Shown here piece after piece: positions 55,425 to 64,000 of a stretch of 64,000 nucleotides of DNA. The DNA comes from SAR202 cluster bacterium bin22. Its GTDB lineage: Bacteria > Chloroflexota > Dehalococcoidia > Lucifugimonadales > UBA3495. A program made the translations under genes and the position numbers. The notes beneath the pieces were generated by a model. The model ran no database searches. It worked only from the letters and a program-made list of their open reading frames with translations, and was not told the origin of the DNA. Location: positions 372,001 to 436,000 of the forward strand of contig MPMM01000001.1 of assembly GCA_002238505.1 (NCBI GenBank), written 5' to 3'. Positions within the stretch are counted from its first letter, which is position 1; the number at the start of each line of letters is the position of its first letter.

Positions 55425-55933
55425 GCTTCCATCTGCTCGTCCCAAAGCGCAGTAGCTATGTCCCGTGCTGTGCCGTAACCAAAGCCCCTTCGCTGCAAGT
55501 ATGCTCCCAGCTTATTCCTGAAGTCTTGTGCGCCGTTGCCCTGAGTTATCAGACGGGCTGCATATTTGCGTGCTGCGTTGCCAGCATTGGCGGCTTCATC
55601 TGTTTGGTCCAGCGCCTGTTCGATTATCCCTCTGTCCACCCCCAGCCTGAGCAGTTCCTGCCGAAGAGCCGTCTTCCCCTTGGGACGGCGTCGCTCGCGG
55701 CTGGTTATCCATTGGGTACAAAATGCCGCGTCATCCAGATAGTGAAGATCATGCAGATGGGCGATGGTCTTGTCGATTGAAAGGGGCGGGAATTTGCCTT
55801 CAAGCCGCCTTGCCACCTCGCGGACGGTTCGCGGTCTGTAGCTGATAAAACGCAGAGCTGCTGCCAGGCACTGGGAATAAGTTTGCCCCGGGTCAGGCTC
55901 ACTATGGGCGTCCCGGGGCAATTCAGTGTCCAT
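55421..55933 (-). CDS. recX: Regulatory protein RecX
   Basis: 170 aa, helical three-repeat protein that inhibits RecA filaments. Recognisable are AALRFISYRPRTVREVARRL-type opening (in part RTVREVARRLEGK), DDAAFCTQWITSRERRRPKGKTALRQEL and GFGYGTARDIA at the C-terminus. It lies 30 bp downstream of recA, the standard operon. Its 3' end overlaps the convergent zinc/TM gene by 4 bp. Confidence 0.88.
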   Translation of the reverse strand: MDTELPRDAHSEPDPGQTYSQCLAAALRFISYRPRTVREVARRLEGKFPPLSIDKTIAHLHDLHYLDDAAFCTQWITSRERRRPKGKTALRQELLRLGVDRGIIEQALDQTDEAANAGNAARKYAARLITQGNGAQDFRNKLGAYLQRRGFGYGTARDIATALWDEQMEA

Positions 55934-55963
55934 GCTTATAGTCAGCTTCCGGCTCGAGATACT

Positions 55964-57058
55964 CTATTCCTCTTCTTCCGATTCAGACAGGGTAGCCAGA
56001 ATGGCATTCACGTCTGATTCACTGGGCGGATTTGGCGTCTCTGCATCTTCCGGGTGGGGGGAAAGTTTGGCCCGAACCCTGGTTTCAATGGACTCAGCAA
56101 TTTCAGGATGCTGGGACAGGAAATCCTTGGAGTTTTCCCTGCCCTGACCCAGGCGGGTGTCGCCATAGGAGTAAAAGGCGCCTGCCTTTTTGAGGATGCC
56201 TTCGTTAACACCCAATTCGAGCAAATCACCCATCTTGCTGATTCCCCGGTTGAACATAATATCAAACTCGGTAACCCGGAAGGGGGCCGCGATCTTGTTT
56301 TTGACTACGCGTGCCCTTACCCGATTGCCGATTATGTCTGAACCCTGTTTAATGGACTCGGTTCTACGCAGGTCTATGCGGACCGAACTGTAGAATTTCA
56401 GAGCTCGCCCGCCGGGTGTAACCTCGGGGCTGCCGTAGCTGATTCCAACCTTTTCCCTTAGCTGGTTGATGAATATGACTGCGGTTCGGGAATGGTGGAT
56501 GGTGGAGGTGAGCTTGCGCAGAGCCTGTGACATCAGCCTCGCCTGGAGGCCGACGTGGGTGTCTCCGATATCGCCTTCTATTTCAGCCTGGGGCACCAGG
56601 GCTGCTACGCTGTCAACTATTATGGTGTCCACGGCTCCGCTACGGACCAGTTGTTCGGTAATGTCCAGGGCCTGTTCTCCGCTGTCCGGCTGAGAAATCA
56701 GCAGGTCTTCGAGGTTCAGGCCGCAGTTAGCCGCATAAGAGGGGTCCAGTGCGTGTTCGGCATCTACGTAGGCTGCAATGCCGCCCAATTTCTGGGTTTC
56801 AGCCATGATGTGTATCGCCAGGGTGGATTTCCCGGCCGACTCACTGCCATAGATTTCGGTCACCCTGCCCCGAGGTATGCCGCCAGCTCCCAGGGCGATG
56901 TCCAATGCCAGGGAACCTGTGGGGATTACTTCAGTGCTCAGGCGCTGGGCCGCTTCTTCGCCCAAACGCATTATGGCGCCTTTTCCATGGTCCTTTTCAA
57001 TACGCCCCAGGGCGATTTCCAGCGCTGCCAGCTTGTCTTTCTTGGTGTCCGTAGCCAT
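55964..57058 (-). CDS. recA: Recombinase RecA
   Basis: 364 aa. The core motifs are [12 protein letters not shown] (Walker A), [20 protein letters not shown] (Walker B), INQLREKVG and [12 protein letters not shown] (L2 region). It catalyses strand exchange and LexA-type cleavage in DNA repair. The C-terminal tail is acidic, as usual (ending LSESEEEE). The ATG at 57058 is chosen over one 18 nt upstream because AAGGGA lies 7 nt before it and homologues start with MATDTKK-like sequences. The 252 bp upstream hold no gene; I see no clear SOS box. Confidence 0.97.
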   Translation of the reverse strand: MATDTKKDKLAALEIALGRIEKDHGKGAIMRLGEEAAQRLSTEVIPTGSLALDIALGAGGIPRGRVTEIYGSESAGKSTLAIHIMAETQKLGGIAAYVDAEHALDPSYAANCGLNLEDLLISQPDSGEQALDITEQLVRSGAVDTIIVDSVAALVPQAEIEGDIGDTHVGLQARLMSQALRKLTSTIHHSRTAVIFINQLREKVGISYGSPEVTPGGRALKFYSSVRIDLRRTESIKQGSDIIGNRVRARVVKNKIAAPFRVTEFDIMFNRGISKMGDLLELGVNEGILKKAGAFYSYGDTRLGQGRENSKDFLSQHPEIAESIETRVRAKLSPHPEDAETPNPPSESDVNAILATLSESEEEE

Positions 57059-57310
57059 ACCTCTATCCCTTCCCATTTACAAGTTAACAGAATGCTAGCA
57101 TGTGGTCCGGAAGCTCAACAAGTAGCAACTGTCAGTAAGAAACTCTGCGGCTTTGCCGTTGTACGGAGCTTGGTCGGTGGACTTGGCGGTTTCTTCCAAA
57201 ATGTTGCCTTCCGAAGAGATGAAGGCTGTGCACCTCCCTTCTTCGGAGTGAGCATTCCTGGAAGTCCCTGGTAAACGTGGAAGAGGCCTACGGCCTCCAG
57301 TCTAGAAGTC

Positions 57311-57541
57311 TCAATAACCGCCCTTGAACCCGATGGTAACTGTTCCATCATGGACAATTACCGGAGTTACCCGTTCACCATCCGTCAATTCCAGCAAGGC
57401 GGGAATCTGGTCAGGTTGCTTAGCCAGGTCAATTTCCGTGTAGGCCGTCTTACTACGCCGGTAGTCCATTTTTGCTGCGGCGGAGAACGAACAGTCCGGG
57501 TGGGTGTAAATGACTATTCCCGTGGTGTTTTCGGTGGTCAC
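57311..57541 (-). CDS. Glutaredoxin-family protein with CxxS centre
   Basis: 76 aa, a minimal glutaredoxin. IVIYTHPDCSFSAAAK carries C17 in a CSFS (CxxS) centre, followed by TEIDLAKQPDQIPALLE and the cis-proline in VTPVIVHDG. It ends abruptly after GFKGGY. Single-cysteine glutaredoxins can bind iron-sulfur clusters or reduce mixed disulfides, but the short form is unlike CGFS glutaredoxins. It might be related to the UXX-star-type family. The GTG start has GGAG 7 nt upstream. Confidence 0.72.
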   Translation of the reverse strand: MTTENTTGIVIYTHPDCSFSAAAKMDYRRSKTAYTEIDLAKQPDQIPALLELTDGERVTPVIVHDGTVTIGFKGGY

Positions 57542-57928
57542 GTTGCTGCTCCTGGGTGGTTGGATTCACATCGCGCGGTCGAGGAGTACGTCGCATCCCC
57601 GGCGAGATGGGCATTCAGCAATTATTCTACGTTTAGCAGCAACAATATTCAATGAAGGCAGAGTGCGAAGGCGATCCAGACGGATTTGGGCGTCAGTTCC
57701 GGCGGGGGCAGCTTTTGCCTGCCAGCTCGTGGAATGTTCCAGTGTGAAAACAGTCACCGCATTCTTCGCTTTGACCTTCTTTCTGCTAACTATTCTGAGA
57801 GGCTGGAGGGGTCGCGAAAAGGCAAAGTTGGGGATGGCAGGCAATATGCCGGCGGTTGCAGGTTCGTGATATGCTTGTTTTCCTGCGATTTTGCAGGATT
57901 GAGTCTCGGACTTCATAAGGTGCGCGAG
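57542..57928. other. Divergent intergenic region before the TPR gene
   Basis: 387 bp between the minus-strand glutaredoxin and the plus-strand TPR gene. An open frame runs through it into the TPR gene, but its translation (cysteine- and serine-rich) lacks any motif, and the TPR start has a clear ribosome-binding site, so I treat it as non-coding. I see no convincing consensus promoter. Confidence 0.55.
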
Positions 57929-59104
57929 ATGGAAGAAGCCGAAGCCCTTCGTGACAAGCTTATTTTGCTCTTGCAGGACCACGCCATCGGGGTAGCCTAC
58001 TTGACTCCTCTCCCAAGAGGTGGACGACTCCGCGGAACGGCGGCCAGGGAAATGGAAAATGCCCTGGATGGACTGGCTTCCGCCTCCAGCGATGGAGTGG
58101 ATGCTTCTGCGGATCAGGTTTACGGGAACGGCTGTTTTGCCGTGGGCCGTTATGGAGATGCTGCCAGAGTATTTTCCCGAATTTTGTCTGATGACCCCGA
58201 TGATGTAGTTGCCAGGTTTAACCTGGGTCTGTCCCTGCTCCGGCTGAAGCAGCCTGCCCTGGCGGTTGCTGAGCTTACGCGCGTCCTCGAAAAGCACCCT
58301 GACATGCCGGAAGCACACTACCAGCGGGGCAATGCCCACGACGATCTGGACGAAACTGACGCGGCCCTGGAGGACTTTGCTGTGGCCATTGCCCTGGCCC
58401 CCGACTACCTGCAGGCCCACTTCAATCGGGGAGTGGTACTTGCTCGGGTAGGGAAGCACCGGGAAGCCATTTCTTCCTTTGACCGGGCAATTGAACTTCG
58501 TCCAGCTCTGTCAAACGCCTACCTGAACCGAGGAGCGTCCCTGGACGAACTGGACCTGCACGACCAGGCCATAGCCGACTATTCGTCAGCCATTGAATGC
58601 AACCCGGAGAACGCGGACGCATATTTCAATCGCGCAAGGACCTATTACTACCTGGGCCATATTGAGGAAGCCGTTGCGGATTACACCGAAGTTGTGTCCA
58701 TACGCCCCGAGGACGCCGAGGCCCTGAACAACCGAGGCCTGGCTTACGACGCTCTGGAAGACTACGGACGTGCCTTGGAAGATTACACGACAGCAGTGGG
58801 ACTGGTCCCAGACTTTCCGGCGGCTCTCAACAATCGGGGGGCGGCTAACGAAGCCATGGGAAACGAGGAAAGGGCCCTGGCCGACTATCTGGCAGCATTG
58901 ACCGCCGATCCGAGGTTTGCGGTAGCCTGGTATAACACGGCCCGCCAGTATGCTCGCCAGGGCGAGATCGAACAGTGCCTTAAACACCTGGATGAGGCGG
59001 TGCGCCTGGAAAGCCACTTCGCCGAAGAAGCGCCCGACGACGAGAATCTGGGTTGGGTTCTGAAGCTCATGGAACTGAAGGAAGATTTAAGTGGCCGAAG
59101 GTAA
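57929..59104 (+). CDS. Tetratricopeptide repeat protein (nine TPRs)
   Basis: 391 aa. After an N-terminal helical segment of about 70 residues come nine consecutive 34-residue TPRs (about residues 73-375) with the usual pattern of small, aromatic and proline positions (e.g. AYLNRGASLDELDLHDQAI, then NPEN). There is no signal peptide or membrane helix, so it is a cytoplasmic scaffold for protein interactions. The ATG has AAGGTG 6 nt upstream. A hairpin terminator follows. The partner is unknown. Confidence 0.85.
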   Translation: MEEAEALRDKLILLLQDHAIGVAYLTPLPRGGRLRGTAAREMENALDGLASASSDGVDASADQVYGNGCFAVGRYGDAARVFSRILSDDPDDVVARFNLGLSLLRLKQPALAVAELTRVLEKHPDMPEAHYQRGNAHDDLDETDAALEDFAVAIALAPDYLQAHFNRGVVLARVGKHREAISSFDRAIELRPALSNAYLNRGASLDELDLHDQAIADYSSAIECNPENADAYFNRARTYYYLGHIEEAVADYTEVVSIRPEDAEALNNRGLAYDALEDYGRALEDYTTAVGLVPDFPAALNNRGAANEAMGNEERALADYLAALTADPRFAVAWYNTARQYARQGEIEQCLKHLDEAVRLESHFAEEAPDDENLGWVLKLMELKEDLSGRR

Positions 59105-59178
59105 GCTTTGTGCATGGACTAATTGGGTTGCCTGACCAGGCGGGCTATGAATTTACCTGGGCCTGAACAGGAACCAAG

Positions 59179-59209
59179 AAAGCTGGGCAACCGCCCAGCT
59201 TTTTCTCTT
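59179..59209 (+). terminator. Intrinsic terminator of the TPR gene
   Basis: Stem AAGCTGGGC / GCCCAGCTT with loop AACC is followed by TTTCTCTTG, 75 bp after the stop codon. It is also near the end of the convergent plsY gene. Confidence 0.85.
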
Positions 59210-59232
59210 GCTGCAGATCATTGAAATCTGGG

Positions 59233-59928
59233 TCAGGTTTTTTCTGAGAAGTCGGGTTCGAGGCCCGCGTCAGGAAAATCATCCAGGTCATCTTCCGATT
59301 CGGGATCAATACTGCTCTCTGCCAGGGCGGGGGCTCTGTTCCGGTGAATCAAAACATTGTGGAAAATTACCAGCAGGGCCAGAACCGACAATTCCATGAC
59401 GAAAAGCTGATGGTTTTCAAACTGGCTGATTGTGTGGCTGACACCCAGCAACACAAGGAAACAGGCAGCTATTCCTATTGAGGACCTGAAGGGCGACCGC
59501 CGTGTCAGGAGGACCGCGACGATTCCTACAAATATGCCCAGGAGGGAGAGCAGGGGGGTGAGAGCTATGGTAACACCCACCAGCGTGACCATGCCGTCGC
59601 CACCTCGGAAGCGGGTAAAGACTGACTTCCAATGGCCAGCTACCGCAGCCAGTCCAGCGACTATCAAGGCCTGGTCGGGTACGCCAAAGAGGATGGCAAA
59701 CTTAATCGCCAGAAATCCCTTGGTGGCATCGCCTGCAAATACAAGGATGCCGTTTCTTCGGCTTATGTTCCAGAAAACGTTGGCTGTGCCGGCACGAGTG
59801 CTGCCCGTGGCAAATATGTCAATGCCTCGGCGCCTGGCCACCAGGTGAGCGAGGGGAATTGAACCCAGGAGATAGCCCACAACAATGGAGGCAATCAGGC
59901 TTTGGATTAGGGCTAGTTCTCCGGGCAC
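59233..59928 (-). CDS. PlsY-family acyltransferase-like membrane protein (paralogue 2)
   Basis: 231 aa. N-terminal PlsY motif 1 is GSIPLAHLVARRRGIDIF followed by GSTRAGTANVFW, and motif 2 is AGHWKSVFTRFRGGDGMVT, keeping the histidine but reading GGDG instead of GGKG. Five to six membrane helices and a long acidic cytoplasmic tail (SEDDLDDFPDAG) follow. The start is GTG. PlsY activity needs the lysine-containing loop to bind phosphate, so the changed loop leaves activity in doubt. The gene is monocistronic. Confidence 0.8.
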   Translation of the reverse strand: MPGELALIQSLIASIVVGYLLGSIPLAHLVARRRGIDIFATGSTRAGTANVFWNISRRNGILVFAGDATKGFLAIKFAILFGVPDQALIVAGLAAVAGHWKSVFTRFRGGDGMVTLVGVTIALTPLLSLLGIFVGIVAVLLTRRSPFRSSIGIAACFLVLLGVSHTISQFENHQLFVMELSVLALLVIFHNVLIHRNRAPALAESSIDPESEDDLDDFPDAGLEPDFSEKT

Positions 59929-60128
59929 TGGTCACTATCCTTATGAAGTTGGCACTTCATGACACGGCTTAGGCGATAAGACTATCAGCTAATATAGCAC
60001 TCCCCGGTGTCGAATTATAGGGATTGGGCCAGCAATATGCGCCAATACCCTATATATTGAGGGACGTATTGGGGCAGTCAATGTCCATTTTGGTCTTATC
60101 CAAAGGGGAACCAACCAGCCCGAAGCCA

Positions 60129-60947
60129 TCAGGGTTTTTCGGCAACGTAGAGCCAATAGCCAAGCAACCCCTGATCTACTAAATCTATCAACTGGTCCAG
60201 CAAAGCTTCCCAGTCGTCGATGGCTGGGACGTTTTGCTCTTCCTGCTCCTGGAAAATGGCCGGCGGGGTCAAGCCCAGCAGGTTGAGAGTGGAGATTCCC
60301 GCTTTGATATTGCTCAGCAGTTCAGTGACATAGACAGACGCATCTTCTCGGTAGAGGTTGATCATGCCGTCTCTGGTCAGGAGGCTGCCGTATTGGTCTT
60401 TCCCCAGCGCTCCGGTCACGCAGAGCATTTGGCCCAGGGCGTTGTTCAACTGCGATGGCAGGGAACCGGGTTCAACGGTAACGTCGCTGATACCGATTCT
60501 GCCACCGGGCTTCAGCAGTTCCACGGCACGGTCGATGGCCTGCTGCTTGTCGGGAAAGACACTCAGGGAGCACTCCGCAATCACAGCATCCAGGGCCCTG
60601 GGTCTCAGCGGCGGAGACTCGGCGTCGCCCTGGGTGAACCAGGCTTGCGACGGCACTGGGGCGCTGTGAGCTATGGCCCGGGCCTCCAGGGCGGCTTCCC
60701 TGCTGTACTCTACGCCGATGACCCGACAGTGGAAGACCCGGGAAATGGCAGCGGCACTGGATCCCGTTCCAGATGCCAGGTCGGCCACCCACCAGCCGCC
60801 TTCCAGGCCCATCAGCCTACCGAGACGATTCGTAAGCTGAAGCCCCCCGGGGTGAAGAGTGTCACCCAGGACCATGCGGGCCATATCCGACCGGTAAAGA
60901 TCGGCGCAACAGGCCTTGGCCTCTGCGCCGGTCTGACCGTTAAACAT
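60129..60947 (-). CDS. Class I methyltransferase coupled to the radical SAM gene
   Basis: 272 aa. Before the SAM-binding domain there is a segment AKACCADLYRSDMARM and LGDTLHPGGLQLTNR, which recalls the DVU_1556-type (TrsM) methyltransferases paired with radical SAM proteins; this comparison is from memory. Motif I is VADLASGTGSSAAAI (about residues 53-67), then GVEYSREAALEA and DAVIAECSLSVF. The start codon lies inside the end of the radical SAM gene (8-bp overlap), so the two are translationally coupled and probably act on the same substrate. Confidence 0.85.
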   Translation of the reverse strand: MFNGQTGAEAKACCADLYRSDMARMVLGDTLHPGGLQLTNRLGRLMGLEGGWWVADLASGTGSSAAAISRVFHCRVIGVEYSREAALEARAIAHSAPVPSQAWFTQGDAESPPLRPRALDAVIAECSLSVFPDKQQAIDRAVELLKPGGRIGISDVTVEPGSLPSQLNNALGQMLCVTGALGKDQYGSLLTRDGMINLYREDASVYVTELLSNIKAGISTLNLLGLTPPAIFQEQEEQNVPAIDDWEALLDQLIDLVDQGLLGYWLYVAEKP

Positions 60948-62388
60948 TCCTGGCCAGCCCTTGTTGCAAAGTCAGTTGCTCCCTGACCTCCTCCCTGTAG
61001 CCTACCGAGTTGTAGGCGCAGAAAGGAATAGCCCGGCCGTCCGGGACAAGAACCGCCACGCAGCATTTCATAACCTGTTTCACGTTGAAGGTGTATGAGT
61101 CCAGGAAGTCCTTGACTGCGATCTGAAATATGTGCTTGTTCAAGTGATCGCTGCCAAAGGGCATTTCCAGTCCGGGCCCGCAGGCGCACTCGAACTGACT
61201 GGTTGCCTTGTCTGAGCCTGGAACAGCGGAGGCTGACCAGAGGCCTTCGAGAGCCTCTCGGATTTCCCCCGCCTCAGGTATCTTGGGAAGGGCCACGTTA
61301 GTGATGTAATCCAAATAGTCGTCAACTTTCAGAAGACGCGGCAGGGGAGTTACCTGGTCGCCATCTACGTAGGCGTAAGAATTAACCTGGCAGGTGGGGA
61401 AACAGCACGGTACAGGCACGAAATCTTCCAGTACAAACCGTTGCGAAGTCTGTTCCACTATGCCGTGGATGACGTCCGGAATGGTTACCCGATTCATGGG
61501 ATCGAAGTGGATATGACGGCCCACGTGGGTGACCGGCTGGAGGACAACCCCTCTCACTGCGGGGTGTCGGAGTCCGAATTCAACGATGGGACCAACCTCG
61601 TCCACGTTAACTCCATGCTCGATGGCGGCGACCAACACGGCATCCAGCCCCTCTTCGTGAAGCCGGTCCAGCGCCTTCAGTTTGGTATCAAGCAGGTCCT
61701 CGCCGCGGATGGTTTGGTACGTTTCGCGCCGCAGACCGTCAAACTGGAAATAGATGACCGGATTCAGCATCGCCATGGTTTTCAAGAACCGGTCGTCCCG
61801 GGCAAGGCGTACGCCATTGGTATTGACCATTACCTGCCGGATGCCCCTGTCCCTGGCCGCCTGAATCATGGCCGGCAGGTCAGGATGGATTGTAGGTTCT
61901 CCGCCGCTGAACTGTACCACTTCCGGGTTGCCCTCGATTTCCACAAATCGGTCCAGCATTGCCTCTACCTGCTGCAGCGTCAGGCTGTAGCCGATTCCGG
62001 CGTTGGCAAAACATATGGGGCAGTTAAGGTTGCAGTTGGTGTTGACTTCGATAAGCCCCAGGCAGATGTGCTGCTTGTGTTCAGGGCAAAGGCCGCAGTC
62101 CAGGGGGCAGCCCCTGTCCACTTCGGTGCTGAAGTCCAGGGGAATAGTTCCGGGTTTGTTAAAGCCAATAGAGTCCACGTACATCTTCGCGTCGGAACTG
62201 ATAATCCCTTCAAACCATCCGTGGTCTGGACAGCGCTTTCGCATGTACACCCGGTTATCCCGCAGGATTATCTGGGCGTCAATAACGGCTTTACACTCAG
62301 GGCAAATGCTTCGCGTTAATTCATGGAAAATGTAGTCAGCGTCCTGCTTGACCCGGGGAGTTTCCACTGGACGGTTGGTTTCTGTCAT
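60940..62388 (-). CDS. Radical SAM protein of the tetraether-lipid-synthase-like (Tes/MJ0619) group
   Basis: 482 aa. An N-terminal zinc-type segment (CPECKAVID, CPDHGWFE) leads to GCPLDCGLCPEHKQHICLG and then the radical SAM cluster motif CNLNCPICFANAG, with GGEPTIHPDLP. C-terminal cysteine groups follow (PCCFPTCQVNSY, CACGPG, KCCVAVLVPDGR, PFCAYNSVGYR). This succession of cysteine blocks is the one I know from archaeal Tes, which joins lipid tails in GDGT synthesis, and from its bacterial homologues. The ATG at 62388 has GGAG 5 nt upstream; the frame is open to 62439. The substrate in this organism is unknown. Confidence 0.85.
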   Translation of the reverse strand: MTETNRPVETPRVKQDADYIFHELTRSICPECKAVIDAQIILRDNRVYMRKRCPDHGWFEGIISSDAKMYVDSIGFNKPGTIPLDFSTEVDRGCPLDCGLCPEHKQHICLGLIEVNTNCNLNCPICFANAGIGYSLTLQQVEAMLDRFVEIEGNPEVVQFSGGEPTIHPDLPAMIQAARDRGIRQVMVNTNGVRLARDDRFLKTMAMLNPVIYFQFDGLRRETYQTIRGEDLLDTKLKALDRLHEEGLDAVLVAAIEHGVNVDEVGPIVEFGLRHPAVRGVVLQPVTHVGRHIHFDPMNRVTIPDVIHGIVEQTSQRFVLEDFVPVPCCFPTCQVNSYAYVDGDQVTPLPRLLKVDDYLDYITNVALPKIPEAGEIREALEGLWSASAVPGSDKATSQFECACGPGLEMPFGSDHLNKHIFQIAVKDFLDSYTFNVKQVMKCCVAVLVPDGRAIPFCAYNSVGYREEVREQLTLQQGLARNV

Positions 62389-62581
62389 CGGCTCTCCAGC
62401 TAAGAATTGTTCAATTTGCGGGCGACACCTGTGTGTCACAGGGCGCCCTTCAATTCAATTGTAAACCAGGACGATGAAAAGCGTTTCTCCTTCGGGGTAA
62501 GTTATACTCCAGGGTACGTTGTGTGCACCGGAAGGAACGGATCTTCATGTCCTTCGGGCGCCGGATTGGAGTACCAGAACT

Positions 62582-63787
62582 ATGAACAATGGCAAGCTGC
62601 CCCTTGAAGGCATGACAGTCCTTGACCTGACCCAGATTATGGCCGGCCCAGTATGCACAATGCTTTTGGCGGATATGGGCGCCGACGTCATCAAGATTGA
62701 GAAACCCAACGGTGGCGACGATACGCGCAGGATGGGGCCGCCATTCACGGGGGAATGGGCCTCGGGATTTCTGGCCCTGAATCGAAACAAGCGCAGCCTG
62801 GCCCTGAACTTGCGGGAGGAACCAGGGCGGGAGGTCTTTAAACGACTGTTGCTGGATTCCGACGTTGTGGTGGAGAACTTCAGGCCAGGCGTGATGGACC
62901 GGCTGGGACTGGGGTACTCCAGCTTGTCTGAGATTAAGCCTGGACTGATTTACTGCTGCATCTCCGGATTTGGCGCCACCGGTCCCTATCGCAATCGCGG
63001 GGGTTTTGACCTGGTGGCCCAGGGTATGAGCGGTTTAATGAGCATCACCGGGTTTCCGGATGGTCCTCCCGCCAAGGTGGGAGTGCCCATAACCGACATT
63101 TCAGCGGGAACCCAGGCAGCCTTCGGTATTCTCAGCGCCTATATCCATGCTCTCAAGACGGGTCAGGGGCAAATGGTGGACGCATCTTTGTTGGAGGCGG
63201 GAATTTTCTACACAATCTGGGAATCGTCCCTGTATTTCTCGGAGGGCGAGATACCAGGCCCGCTGGGCTCTGCTCACCGGGTTTCGGCCCCCTACCAGGC
63301 CCTGCGTACCAGCGATGGGTACATCAACATTGGCGCGGCTACACAAGCAACCTGGGAGCAATTTTGCCGGGCCACCGGGCTGGAAGACCTGATAGAAGAC
63401 GAGAGATTTCACAGACCTGGAGACAGGAAGTCAAGAGAAAAAGAACTGGCGGAGTTGCTGGAAATAACCCTCTCCCAGCAATCCACCGGCTACTGGCTGG
63501 ACCTCCTTGAACAGGCTGGGGTAGTGGCCGGTCCGATCTACAATATGGAGCAGGTCTATGATGACCCCCAGGTACATGCCAGGGATATGGTGGTGAACCT
63601 GGAGGATAAGGAATTGGGAACCCTGCGCCATATCGGGGTGCCGGTCAAATTGTCTGAGACACCTGGTGGTGTCAGGCAAAGAGCGCCGGCTCTGGGCGAA
63701 CACAGCAAGGAAATCTTGTCCAACGCGGGGTACATGAAGGATGAGATTGATGCGCTGTTAGAGTCCGGTGTCGTGGTTTGCCAATAA
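62582..63787 (+). CDS. CaiB/BaiF family CoA-transferase
   Basis: Family III acyl-CoA transferase, 401 aa, moving CoA between carboxylic acids. LDLTQIMAGPVCTMLLADMGADVIKIE is split across the first strands (LTQIMAGP, then LADMGADVIKIEKP), and NRNKRSLALNL, the catalytic aspartate region GFDLVAQGMSGLM and TDISAGTQAAFG follow. Activity as formyl-, succinyl- or other CoA transferase cannot be told from sequence alone. The ATG at 62582 has GGAG 10 nt upstream; the frame is open to 62519. It is divergent from the radical SAM pair. Confidence 0.92.
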   Translation: MNNGKLPLEGMTVLDLTQIMAGPVCTMLLADMGADVIKIEKPNGGDDTRRMGPPFTGEWASGFLALNRNKRSLALNLREEPGREVFKRLLLDSDVVVENFRPGVMDRLGLGYSSLSEIKPGLIYCCISGFGATGPYRNRGGFDLVAQGMSGLMSITGFPDGPPAKVGVPITDISAGTQAAFGILSAYIHALKTGQGQMVDASLLEAGIFYTIWESSLYFSEGEIPGPLGSAHRVSAPYQALRTSDGYINIGAATQATWEQFCRATGLEDLIEDERFHRPGDRKSREKELAELLEITLSQQSTGYWLDLLEQAGVVAGPIYNMEQVYDDPQVHARDMVVNLEDKELGTLRHIGVPVKLSETPGGVRQRAPALGEHSKEILSNAGYMKDEIDALLESGVVVCQ

Positions 63788-64000
63788 TCTCAGGGGTAGC
63801 TTCTCCGAGCTTGACCTGGAGGTCATTCTGGGAAGTCCAGTGGGGTATCTTTTGGGCCCAAGCGGGTAAGGGCCCGAGTGGGGGAGTCTTGTCCACCCGG
63901 TAAGACTTCGTGCAAGGTGAAGCGACTTGGCCGTAGAGGAGTTGCCTCCGGTCAGGGCAGTCGGGCGGTAAGACTCCGGTCAGCAACAGGGTGCATTATT
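63788..64000. other. Right edge: non-coding segment with repeated short motifs
   Basis: No convincing gene. Two copies of GGTAAGACT (about 63899 and 63967) and two of TCCGGTCAG (about 63949 and 63976) occur, the latter flanked by GTTGCC and GCAAC, so the segment could fold. It runs off the window, so it may be the start of a structured RNA or leader of the next gene. Confidence 0.4.

Noticed and set aside
57686-57928. N-terminal extension of the TPR protein
   Set aside because: The extension lacks motifs, is rich in cysteine and serine unlike the rest, and the internal ATG at 57929 has AAGGTG at the right distance.

Overview
This 64 kb window is one contiguous bacterial chromosome segment, densely packed with housekeeping genes and carrying no phage, plasmid, transposase or CRISPR signal. 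The gene set suggests a Chloroflexota genome, probably in or near Dehalococcoidia/SAR202. Pointers are two LLM-type (F420/flavin) oxidoreductases, a CaiB/BaiF CoA-transferase, XdhC plus a MocA-like cytidylyltransferase (molybdenum hydroxylase maturation), an NDUFA9-like epimerase, the order RNase Y - YmdB-like phosphoesterase - PHP phosphoesterase - PlsY, and a long Alu-containing SRP RNA. This assignment is an inference from gene content; no rRNA is present.

Layout. 1-8.2 kb: xdhC/mocA, a tiny peptide-coding cassette on the minus strand, an MFS transporter, an asparaginase, a metallophosphoesterase, tRNA-Lys(CTT), tRNA-Leu(TAG) and two Opp/Dpp ATPases. 8.3-16.7 kb: lepA, small membrane/DinB proteins, galU, SRP RNA, rsmA, ispE, lgt and a phosphoribosyltransferase. 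16.7-27.8 kb: recJ, two fabF paralogues, a cobalamin-type radical SAM protein with a C-terminal 29-residue repeat tail, an LLM oxidoreductase, an NDUFA9-like protein and folC. 28.2-29.4 kb: a 1.2 kb non-coding island with REP/MITE-like repeats. 29.4-39.6 kb: alaS, ruvX, a nitrilase-family amidohydrolase, tRNA-Gln(TTG), a methyltransferase, a sugar nucleotidyltransferase, and a MoxR-DUF58-DUF4129 operon.

39.6-47.7 kb is a long minus-strand run: dnaJ, prmA, an atypical kinase-like protein, a PP2C phosphatase, a PimA-like glycosyltransferase, a CDP-alcohol phosphatidyltransferase, a disulfide oxidoreductase, ribH and a second LLM oxidoreductase. 48.4-55.4 kb: a selenium-binding-protein/methanethiol-oxidase homologue with a coupled membrane protein, then rny-ymdB-PHP-plsY-zinc/TM protein. 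55.4-64 kb: recX-recA, a glutaredoxin, a nine-TPR protein, a second plsY, a translationally coupled methyltransferase plus tetraether-synthase-like radical SAM protein, and a CaiB/BaiF transferase.

Where promoters can be read they share TTGACA - 17 bp - TA(G/A/C)NNT (tiny-peptide cassette, tRNA-Lys, SRP RNA, rny). Many starts are GTG or TTG with a good Shine-Dalgarno sequence, so several genes start inside the longest open frame; the chosen starts are explained per entry. The items most worth a second look are the tiny-ORF cassette at 1.6-2.0 kb, the radical SAM protein with the repeat tail, the Tes-like radical SAM/methyltransferase pair, and the repeat island at 28.3-29.3 kb.
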